Below, in pieces: positions 7,831 through 14,747 of a DNA stretch of 64,000 bases. A program made the position numbers and the translations under genes. This DNA is from an uncultured Actinomycetes bacterium (lineage in GTDB: Bacteria > Actinomycetota > CADDZG01 > WHSQ01), in contig CALMBW010000009.1 of NCBI GenBank assembly GCA_937863385.1, forward strand, positions 18,592 to 82,591. Direction: 5' to 3'. The notes below the pieces were generated by a model, which was not told the origin of the DNA, did no database searches, and saw only the letters and a program-made list of their open reading frames with translations. Each line of letters starts with the position of its first letter. Within the stretch, counting starts at the first letter, position 1.

Positions 7831-9660
7831 CTAGTCGACTGGAGTGGCGATGCTTGGCTGCATAGCAACCGCGTTCCGACGTAGCTGCGTTAGGTGATGG
7901 AGTTCGGGGTTGTCGATGGCGGGGGCGAGGGTCTTCGCTATCGCCAGAGCGGTGGGATCGCCACAACGATGACGGTAGATGTAGGAATGACACACGAATT
8001 CTCTCATCCCGGTGCTCGAGGCGAGGGTCTCGAGCTCGGTGATCCATCTGTCGGCTTCCGGCAGGCCCCAATCCGACGTAACGTCGGCCAAAGCGTCGAG
8101 TGTGAATGCGTTGGCCCACTCGCAATCCGGCTCGGAAGCCCATCTCGCATAGCCTCGCTTCAGCCACGCAAGCGCTCCATTCAGGTCCTTCTTCGAAGCG
8201 GCCAACACCCCGAAAGCTCTGCATGCGAATGTCTCGAAACTGACGTCGCCCACCTGCCGAGCTGCAGCAAGAGATTGCTCGAGCAGATCCTCGGCCTCGT
8301 CATACATGCCCCAATAGATGTAGACCTCTGCGAGGAACGCCTTTGGTAGCGACGTCGTCCAGGTGAAGCCCTCCACATCTCCCGTCCGGATCGCGGTTGT
8401 GAGGGTGTCCGCGGCTTCCTGTCTGGCTCCCATCAGCATCTGAGTGCGCCCAAGAGATGACAAGCAGAATGCGCGTCTGGCTCTGTCCCCAAGTTGCTTG
8501 GAAGAGCCGGCGGCCTCGTGAAGATCCTCTAAGGAACGCGAGTAATAGCCCGTTTCCATCCAGCACTTGCCCCGTATCCAAAGTGCCCTGGTCCTGACGC
8601 CAGGATCGGTGTTGGAAGCATCAAGAGCCTCATCAAGCCAGCGGTGAGCCCGTCCGTAACGCGCTGCCATGAACTCGATCCATCCGAGCTCGGTCTTCGC
8701 ATCGGCGGCGTCCTGCCAGCGTTCGAGCTTGGTAGCAAGCCCCACCGACCGAAGCAGAGCTGTTGCTCCTTCAGGATGGTGGGCGCGGCCCCCGTGGGCA
8801 AGCGTAGAACCAAGTGCCAGCCAAGCCCTGAGGGTTAGGTCATCATCATTCATGGACCTCGCGCCATCAACGGCCTCCCTCAGGCGCGCAAGCCCGGCGT
8901 CGAACGCTCCTGCCGAGAAAGCTGCTTTACCGGCTTCGAGCTTTACCTCAACGTCCGCTTTCTTAAGAACCCGTCCAGGGTTGGGCCGCAGATGTGCCGA
9001 CGCCATCAGGGCCGGTCCAGGATCGACGCCCAGGTCCTCACGCAACAAGCGTGTGCAAGCGGCGAGTTGTCTCGATGCGGCCTCGGGATCGCCGGCCGCA
9101 GAAAGGCATCGGATCAACAGTGCCTGATCTTCTTCCGAGTAAGGATCGAGCGCCACGAGACGTGCAGCGGTCGCTACAGCTCTCTCGGGCCGGCCCTCCC
9201 CAAGTTGCGCGAGCGTCGCTTCTCGCAACGAGGATGCGGCGGAGCGTCGCAGGTAGCGTCGCTTGCCGAGCAGCCACGTATCGAACCCCACAGAACCCAG
9301 GGAGTCGAGCCCGTCAAGCAATGGGCTGTCTAGGTTCTCGATCGCACTGGCCACCCACCACGGGGCAGAAACCACATCAAGCACGTCCACTTTGCAATCC
9401 TGAGGCAAGCGCAGGTGCACGACCTCGTCCGACCCGATCGACTCACTCCCGAGCACCCGGCGGATCTCAGTCAGGTTCCACCTAAGCGCGCGGATGGGAT
9501 CGTCGGCGTCCGGAAACAGCATCTCGGCGACATGGCTGCGAGTGGGGGCCGTTCCTTCGAGCAACAGATAGCCGAGCAGAGCCCATGACTTCCGCCCGCG
9601 CATCTGATGGACATCCGTCCCCTCAAGATGAGGTTTGCCCAACAGCTTGATCTCGAGCAT
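7831..9660 (-). CDS. BTAD/SARP-type transcriptional regulator with TPR-like repeats
   Basis: A 609-aa protein. Residues 1-90 resemble the winged-helix OmpR-like DNA-binding domain of SARP/AfsR regulators (LEIKLLGKPHLEG ... RGRKSWALLGYLLLEGTAPTRSHVAEMLFP, then ALRWNLTEIRRVL). Residues about 100-230 form the BTAD domain (EDQALLIRCLSAAGDPEAASRQLAACTRLLREDLGVDPGPAL). The remaining 370 residues are helical repeats of TPR character (for example WLALGSTLAHGG and AFCLSSLGRTQMLMGARQEAADTL). There is no NB-ARC ATPase domain, unlike AfsR. The gene follows a cupredoxin-like lipoprotein gene by 58 bp on the same strand, so co-transcription is possible. Its target genes are unknown. Confidence 0.8.
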   Translation of the reverse strand: MLEIKLLGKPHLEGTDVHQMRGRKSWALLGYLLLEGTAPTRSHVAEMLFPDADDPIRALRWNLTEIRRVLGSESIGSDEVVHLRLPQDCKVDVLDVVSAPWWVASAIENLDSPLLDGLDSLGSVGFDTWLLGKRRYLRRSAASSLREATLAQLGEGRPERAVATAARLVALDPYSEEDQALLIRCLSAAGDPEAASRQLAACTRLLREDLGVDPGPALMASAHLRPNPGRVLKKADVEVKLEAGKAAFSAGAFDAGLARLREAVDGARSMNDDDLTLRAWLALGSTLAHGGRAHHPEGATALLRSVGLATKLERWQDAADAKTELGWIEFMAARYGRAHRWLDEALDASNTDPGVRTRALWIRGKCWMETGYYSRSLEDLHEAAGSSKQLGDRARRAFCLSSLGRTQMLMGARQEAADTLTTAIRTGDVEGFTWTTSLPKAFLAEVYIYWGMYDEAEDLLEQSLAAARQVGDVSFETFACRAFGVLAASKKDLNGALAWLKRGYARWASEPDCEWANAFTLDALADVTSDWGLPEADRWITELETLASSTGMREFVCHSYIYRHRCGDPTALAIAKTLAPAIDNPELHHLTQLRRNAVAMQPSIATPVD

Positions 9661-9718
9661 GCGTTATCCCCTGGTCAAGATTCTTTCTCATCTGCCGCTT
9701 CTGAACAATGGGGATAGA

Positions 9719-10201
9719 TCATTCGATGGTGAACCCCTCGATCATCCCCAGCTCGGCATGGTTCTTCTCGGTATCGAGGCTTTGATCTGGCAACCAGCAG
9801 ATGAACATGTAGGTCCCCGCCTCGATATCGAATACGTCCGCTGAGGATTCTTCACCTGGGCCGGCAGCTTGACGGATACCGTTGAGCTGCCCCTTTGCTA
9901 ATTGCGGAGCTACTGACTGGTCCTTCATCACAGCGGACTTGAACTCTTCGAAGTCCACTCCGTCATTGAGCAGATAGAGCACTGCCTGATGAGCTTGAGC
10001 CCCCTCGTTCTTCATCACGAGTTCGACCGGGCCTGCCGGATATCTGTCCTGTTCTAGATCGAACCCGAAATCGAGCGCCCTGAAACTGATCGTGGTGGGC
10101 TCCTGAGCCTCGTCCGATTCGGACCCCGGCGACGCCTCATCATCGCCGCCACCGCAAGCGACCAACAAGGTAAGAGCCATCGCAGCCAGCATCTTCTTCA
10201 C
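9719..10201 (-). CDS. Cupredoxin-like lipoprotein
   Basis: A 160-aa lipoprotein: GTG start after a GAGGAAGGGAGAG ribosome-binding sequence, signal segment MLAAMALTLLVACGGG with a lipobox Cys at residue 16, then an acidic spacer. The mature part has the order expected of a cupredoxin (plastocyanin/azurin-like) fold: PAGPVELVMKNEGAQAHQAVLY with an early His, then TYMFICWLPD with a Cys, followed by NHAELGM with a His and a Met. These could be the four type I copper ligands, but the Cys-to-His spacing is longer than usual, so copper binding is an inference. It would sit on the outer face of the membrane. The next gene, 58 bp downstream, is the BTAD regulator. Confidence 0.65.
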   Translation of the reverse strand: MKKMLAAMALTLLVACGGGDDEASPGSESDEAQEPTTISFRALDFGFDLEQDRYPAGPVELVMKNEGAQAHQAVLYLLNDGVDFEEFKSAVMKDQSVAPQLAKGQLNGIRQAAGPGEESSADVFDIEAGTYMFICWLPDQSLDTEKNHAELGMIEGFTIE

Positions 10202-10333
10202 CGTTTCTCTCCCTTCCTCAAGACTCTGGTCAGGATGTGATGCAAGTGTTTGAAGGGGTGTTTGAAGGAGAGGACCAGTAAGGACAGTCCCACTGCGGTC
10301 CTAAAGGGGCGCTGGATCTTTCCGCGTCAGTGA

Positions 10334-11884
10334 ATGGCTGAGCATCAGCCGGATCCCGACCAAGAACGGAGAAGATGGGGAGTGGCTGGATCAGAGCACA
10401 ACGTCTCGTACTGGGTCGAATCGGCCCCCGGTCCCCGCCGGGCGGCGCTAGAGACCGATCTCGAGGCAGACGTTGCCGTCGTGGGTGCGGGCATCGTCGG
10501 GCTAACCGCAGCGTTGCTGCTCAAGCAGGCGGGAAAGCGGGTCGCCGTCCTCGAGATGGCAGAGGTAGCCGGTGGGGTGAGCGGCTACACGACGGCCAAG
10601 ATCACCTCGGGGCATGGGTCGATCTACAGCGCGCTCGAAAGCAAGCATGGAGCCGAGGTCGCGGCCCGGTATGCGCAAGCCAATCAAGAAGCCCTGGCAT
10701 CGATCGCCGCCTTGGTCGAGCAGCACCAGATCGATTGTGATTTCGAACGAAGAGCCAACTTCGTCTATGCGACCGAGGACTCGGGCAAGGCCAAGATCAC
10801 CGAGGAGATCGAGGCTGCCAGGCGCGCCGGGCTGCCGGTAGAGATGGTGCTCGAAACCGATCTTCCTTTCGAGATCGCTGCGGCGGTCAAGCTCGAGGAT
10901 CAGGCGCAGTTCCATCCGCGCAAGTACCTGTTGCACCTTGCCGAGCTCGTCGAGGGCGACGGCTCGCACGTATTCGAACGCTCCCGGGTTATCGACTTGA
11001 CCGAGGACTCCCCTTGCGAAGTGCGAACCGATGCGGGGGCCGTGACCGCTAACGACGTGATCATCGCAACCCACTACCCGTTCTGGGATCGAGCTTTGTA
11101 CTTCCCTCGGGTCCATCAGAAACGCTCCTACATCGTCGCGGCGAAGATCCGCGGCCCCCTCCCACAAGGCATGTACATCTCGATCGATGAGCCCGTTCGC
11201 TCGGTGCGGCCGCTCTCTGCAGGCTCGGGCACGATCCTGGTCGGCGGAAACGGCCATGCGGTCGGTGACGCTCGGGACACCGATGAGAACTACGCAACGC
11301 TCGAACAGTGGGCAAGGGAGCGCTTCGATGTGGAGTCCATCACTCACAGATGGTCCAGCCAGGACGGTACGACCGTCGATCTGCTCCCCTACGTGGGTAC
11401 CGCCCGGCGAGGCTCGGAGCACGTATTCGTCGCGACGGGCTTTGGCAAATGGGGCATGACCAACGGAGCGATGGCAGGCGAGCTGATCGCGGCGCTCATC
11501 GCCACCGGCCAGCACCGCCACGCTTCTCTATTCGATCCCCATCGGATCACGCTCACCGCCTCGGCCCCCTCGTTCGTCAAGGAGAACGTGCGGGTAGCCC
11601 AACACATGGTGGGCGATCGCATCGCTCATCCTCTAAAGGCCCCGTTCGAAGAACTAGGGCCGGGCGAGGCGGCGGTCCAAGGGGCCGGGTTGAACCAGGT
11701 GGCCGGGTATCGGGACGAGGCCGGAGTACTGCATGCGGTGTCGGCTGTCTGCACTCATCTCGGGTGCATAGTTGGATGGAACCCGGCCGAGAGATCGTGG
11801 GACTGCCCCTGCCACGGCTCGCGCTTCGACTTCGATGGAAAGGTCCTGCACGGACCGGCCACCAAAGACCTCCCGCCGAAGTGA
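10334..11884 (+). CDS. FAD-dependent oxidoreductase fused to a Rieske [2Fe-2S] domain
   Basis: A 516-aa two-part enzyme. Residues about 42-75 contain the FAD-binding Rossmann motif [28 protein letters not shown], followed by a DAO-type oxidoreductase domain to about residue 390 ([15 protein letters not shown] near the end). Residues about 430-516 are a Rieske ferredoxin domain with the ligand pairs CTHLGC and CPCHGS. This architecture is known in uncharacterised oxidoreductases such as Bacillus YhfW. It probably passes electrons between the FAD and the cluster; the substrate is unknown. No Shine-Dalgarno sequence is obvious. It ends 69 bp before the convergent small membrane-protein gene, with a palindromic element between. 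Confidence 0.85.
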   Translation: MAEHQPDPDQERRRWGVAGSEHNVSYWVESAPGPRRAALETDLEADVAVVGAGIVGLTAALLLKQAGKRVAVLEMAEVAGGVSGYTTAKITSGHGSIYSALESKHGAEVAARYAQANQEALASIAALVEQHQIDCDFERRANFVYATEDSGKAKITEEIEAARRAGLPVEMVLETDLPFEIAAAVKLEDQAQFHPRKYLLHLAELVEGDGSHVFERSRVIDLTEDSPCEVRTDAGAVTANDVIIATHYPFWDRALYFPRVHQKRSYIVAAKIRGPLPQGMYISIDEPVRSVRPLSAGSGTILVGGNGHAVGDARDTDENYATLEQWARERFDVESITHRWSSQDGTTVDLLPYVGTARRGSEHVFVATGFGKWGMTNGAMAGELIAALIATGQHRHASLFDPHRITLTASAPSFVKENVRVAQHMVGDRIAHPLKAPFEELGPGEAAVQGAGLNQVAGYRDEAGVLHAVSAVCTHLGCIVGWNPAERSWDCPCHGSRFDFDGKVLHGPATKDLPPK

Positions 11885-11902
11885 GACCCGGGCCTCGTAC
11901 GA

Positions 11903-11952
11903 TTTTCCGCGCGCAGAAGTTGTGGAATAAGCGCGCGATTCTTCGGTAAAAA
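11903..11952. repeat. Palindromic intergenic element, copy A
   Basis: An arm CGCGCGC and an arm GCGCGCG flank a 16-nt centre, followed by ATTCTTCGGTAAAAA. It abuts the stop codon of the minus-strand gene at 11954. A second copy with the same length between landmarks lies at 30508-30556, also directly after a minus-strand stop codon and between convergent genes. Confidence 0.6.
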
Positions 11953-11953
11953 C

Positions 11954-12220
11954 CTAGGGGGATTTGGAGCTTTCTATGGCTTTCACTACTAGGAGGCCCA
12001 GGCCCAGCGCTCCCGCAGTGATGGCCAGGCCGAGCACGACCCGCACCCAGGCCGGGGGCTCGAAGGCGAAAACGATCACTGCCGTTATGACCATGAGGCC
12101 GATCAGGGCGGCGGAGCCGAGCAGGCATCCCACTCCCCAGCGCACCTCAGGGTGTTCGAGAGGGTCGATATTGCGGTTCGTTGAAACCTCTTTCCTGGGC
12201 AACTGTGCGGAAACAGTCAA
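11954..12220 (-). CDS. Small membrane protein with two transmembrane segments
   Basis: The frame encodes about 80-88 residues: a short polar N-terminus (NRNIDPLEHPEVRW), a first membrane segment (GVGCLLGSAALIGLMVITAVIVFAF), a PPAW turn and a second segment (VRVVLGLAITAGALGLGLLVVKAI). The strong transmembrane pattern argues that it is real. The start is uncertain: candidates are TTG at 12220, TTG at 12202, or a GTG further in; an AGGAAAGAGG sequence lies inside the frame but no standard start follows at proper spacing. It diverges from the response-regulator gene and shares its promoter region. No family recognised. Confidence 0.5.
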   Translation of the reverse strand: MTVSAQLPRKEVSTNRNIDPLEHPEVRWGVGCLLGSAALIGLMVITAVIVFAFEPPAWVRVVLGLAITAGALGLGLLVVKAIESSKSP

Positions 12221-12228
12221 ACACTGAC

Positions 12229-12234
12229 TACTAT
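12229..12234 (+). promoter_or_regulatory. Candidate -10 element of a leaderless promoter
   Basis: TACTAT lies 8 nt before the ATG at 12243, with no ribosome-binding sequence between. It fits the TANNNT spacing seen at several genes in this window. Confidence 0.5.
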
Positions 12235-12242
12235 CACTCCCT

Positions 12243-12908
12243 ATGGATTCTGCCGAACCTGTGAAGGTAGTTCTAGTCGATGACCACGACCTGATCCGTC
12301 GCGGCATCCGGGTGATGCTCGAAAGCGAAGAGGGCATCGAGATCGTGGGTGAAGCCAGTGACGGATCCAAGGTCCTTGCGTTGGTCGAAGAGACCTTCCC
12401 CGATGTCGTCGTGATGGATGTGGTCATGCCGGGCAAAGACGGCATCGACACCACGGCCGAGATCAAGGACAACTTCCCCAACGTCGGCGTCGTAGTGCTC
12501 TCGGGCCACGACGAGCAGCAGTTCATCTTCGACGCGCTGAAGGCCGGGGCGTCCGGCTACCTGCTGAAGACCGCCGACCTCGATGACGTGATCTCGACCG
12601 TTCGTGCAGTTGCCAAGGGCCAAGCCAAGATCGACCCCGAAGTTGCCGCCAAGGTGCTCACCGAATTCCAGAACTACCAGCAGGCAGAGCTCACCGATCA
12701 GTACCAACCGCTAACGCCACGCGAGCGCGAGATCCTTCAAGCGATGTCCGAGGGATTGCCCAACAAGACCATCGCCACTCGCCTATCGATCTCGGAACGC
12801 ACCGTCACCACGCATGTCGCCAACATCTACACGAAGCTTCAGGTCAACAACCGCGTATCGGCTATCCAAGAAGCGATGCGCCGGCGCATCCTCGACCTGG
12901 GCATCTAG
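12243..12908 (+). CDS. NarL/FixJ-family response regulator
   Basis: A 221-aa two-domain regulator. Residues 8-125 form a receiver domain with acidic pair D14/D15, phospho-acceptor D59 (VVVMD) and conserved K109 (GYLLK). Residues about 152-215 form a LuxR-type helix-turn-helix (LTPREREILQAMSEG, then NKTIATRLSISERTVTTHVANIYTKL). All switch residues are present, so phosphorylation-controlled DNA binding is expected. No sensor kinase is adjacent, so it is an orphan here. A TACTAT hexamer 8 nt upstream suggests a leaderless message. It converges on the polytopic membrane-protein gene 21 bp away. Confidence 0.9.
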   Translation: MDSAEPVKVVLVDDHDLIRRGIRVMLESEEGIEIVGEASDGSKVLALVEETFPDVVVMDVVMPGKDGIDTTAEIKDNFPNVGVVVLSGHDEQQFIFDALKAGASGYLLKTADLDDVISTVRAVAKGQAKIDPEVAAKVLTEFQNYQQAELTDQYQPLTPREREILQAMSEGLPNKTIATRLSISERTVTTHVANIYTKLQVNNRVSAIQEAMRRRILDLGI

Positions 12909-12929
12909 CCGAACCTCGCCCGACGCGGG

Positions 12930-14747
12930 CTATCCCTCCTCCAGGTCGGGGTTGAGCAGATAGCTGGCTGCGAGCCAGGCTGCCAGGGGCAGACCCAGAT
13001 AGAAGTAGCCGACGTCGGCTAGTTGCTCGGAATCGTCGACCGCGTGCACGACCACGAACCAGTGAAAGATCGTCACCGACAGCAACAGGTAGCCGACCCA
13101 GAGAAGAGACCGGCTCGCCTGCGGGAGCGAGCGCGAGCTGCGTGCGGTGAACTGGCAGTCGCCCAACAGCGAGAACCCGATGCCGAAGACGACGATCAGA
13201 ACCTCCGGCAGGCCGATCGCCCGGCCCCCGATACTGATCCAGTCCCCCTTGGTCATCACCAACCACGAGAACAACACGATCGCGAGCCCCGTCACTGCCT
13301 GGAGCGAAGTCAGCCTCGCCCACCGCATCCCCACGAAGACGGCCACGGCAAGCGTCAGCAGGATGTCGAACAACCCATCATGGAAACCGAGCTGTATGTC
13401 GAGAGCTTCGATCACGACCGAGGGCAGCACCCAAGCGCCTATCAGAAGCACCCCGGCCCCCAACTGGCGCCGCGCCGCGGCGCTGGTTGTCGGGGTGGCG
13501 CCGGGGGGCCGTTCGCGCAACAGATAGAGGCCCAGCAGCACCGTGGCAGCGGCCATGACTATCCGTCCGTACTGATAGACGCCGGTCGTGGGGAAGTCCC
13601 GGACCAGCTGGTAACCGGACGAGTTCGATAGCTGCACGGTAAGGAACACGCCGAGTGACACAACGAGCATGGACAACAGCGTCGGAGCAGACAGCATGAA
13701 GCTCGATCCATACAGCAACCGTTCCTTGTTGAGATCGGTAGCCTCCTCGTTACTGCGATAGCGAGAGATCCACCAGCCGGCCAGTGCCAGGGCGCCAACC
13801 GACAGCAACGTGCGCACCACCGACACGGGCCGCCGCTGGATGTAGGTGACCCACTCCGACACCGGGAACAATTGAACCGCCAGCTTTGCCGCGACGACGC
13901 CGGCCAGCAGGACCTTCACCGAACGGGCTGCCAAGGTCCGTCCAGACAGAGCGATGCCTTTGGCGACATCCAGCCCGAAGTCGATAACAAGAAGGCCCGA
14001 GGCGAATATCAGCGGGGTGAGCAACCCCCGCACGTCGTTCACCGATCCCGACACCAACGCCGCGGTGTGTGCGTCGAAACCTTCGTCGATGAACGCTAGG
14101 TGCACCCACAGGTGCGTCATGAACATCACGGCGATCGCGACCGACACGAGCATCAAGAACGCCCACCGCAAGCGGCGGGAGAGGGCTCCGGGGATCAAAC
14201 AGCTCAGGATCAGCAATCCTGGAACGACGAAGTACGCGGTCCGGATCATCTCGGGCCCGAACTTCAGTGCCAGCGAATCCCCGATCTCGAACGCTGCTGC
14301 CTGTCCCAGGGATGCGGTCGTTGCCATGAACAACAGCGCCACCAGTACGCGCACCCAACGGGCTCCGTGCAATGCGCCGATCGCCAGCACGATCCAAGCC
14401 ACCGCCAGGGCAACGAGCGTTACCGGAAGCACGCCGACCGGCAGGAATTCGGGCCGCCCCGAGGAGGTGTCGAGGAACAGCAACTCACCCTGTCGCCACC
14501 GCTCGGAGAACAGCACCGAGATGAGTAGCAGCACGAGCATGCTCACGCCCACGATCGCAACCTGACGGATCGGCTTGGACATCCCCTTCAGACGCAGGTG
14601 GCCATCTTCGACCGGGTCTTTGAAAGCCGTCTCCCACACCGGCCGCAACGAGAGCCTCGCTCCCGCCGCGCCGGTCCCCGAAGCCGTCCCGCCGGGGACG
14701 CGGGCAGTGGGGGTTGCGGGGGTCTCGGTGGAGGAGTCATCGCTCAT
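12930..14747 (-). CDS. Large polytopic membrane protein of unknown function
   Basis: A 605-aa protein with an N-terminal cytoplasmic tail of about 60 residues rich in Ser/Thr/Ala, followed by some 13-15 predicted membrane segments, starting with IRQVAIVGVSMLVLLLISVLF and ending with YLGLPLAAWLAASYLL. I recognise no transporter or enzyme motif. Its ATG overlaps the stop codon of the beta-propeller gene by ATGA, so the two are translationally coupled and the proteins probably work together at the membrane. It is the last gene of the PrsW / propeller / membrane-protein run. A glycosyltransferase-like or channel-like role cannot be supported from the sequence. Confidence 0.7.
   Translation of the reverse strand: MSDDSSTETPATPTARVPGGTASGTGAAGARLSLRPVWETAFKDPVEDGHLRLKGMSKPIRQVAIVGVSMLVLLLISVLFSERWRQGELLFLDTSSGRPEFLPVGVLPVTLVALAVAWIVLAIGALHGARWVRVLVALLFMATTASLGQAAAFEIGDSLALKFGPEMIRTAYFVVPGLLILSCLIPGALSRRLRWAFLMLVSVAIAVMFMTHLWVHLAFIDEGFDAHTAALVSGSVNDVRGLLTPLIFASGLLVIDFGLDVAKGIALSGRTLAARSVKVLLAGVVAAKLAVQLFPVSEWVTYIQRRPVSVVRTLLSVGALALAGWWISRYRSNEEATDLNKERLLYGSSFMLSAPTLLSMLVVSLGVFLTVQLSNSSGYQLVRDFPTTGVYQYGRIVMAAATVLLGLYLLRERPPGATPTTSAAARRQLGAGVLLIGAWVLPSVVIEALDIQLGFHDGLFDILLTLAVAVFVGMRWARLTSLQAVTGLAIVLFSWLVMTKGDWISIGGRAIGLPEVLIVVFGIGFSLLGDCQFTARSSRSLPQASRSLLWVGYLLLSVTIFHWFVVVHAVDDSEQLADVGYFYLGLPLAAWLAASYLLNPDLEEG

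Noticed and set aside
10240..10300. Repeated TTTGAAGG as a tRNA-Sec anticodon region on the minus strand
   Set aside because: No flanking anticodon stem or T-arm; likely part of the promoter between the lipoprotein and oxidoreductase genes.
10502..11521. Minus-strand 339-codon frame opposite the FAD/Rieske enzyme
   Set aside because: The plus frame has clear FAD and Rieske motifs; the other has none.
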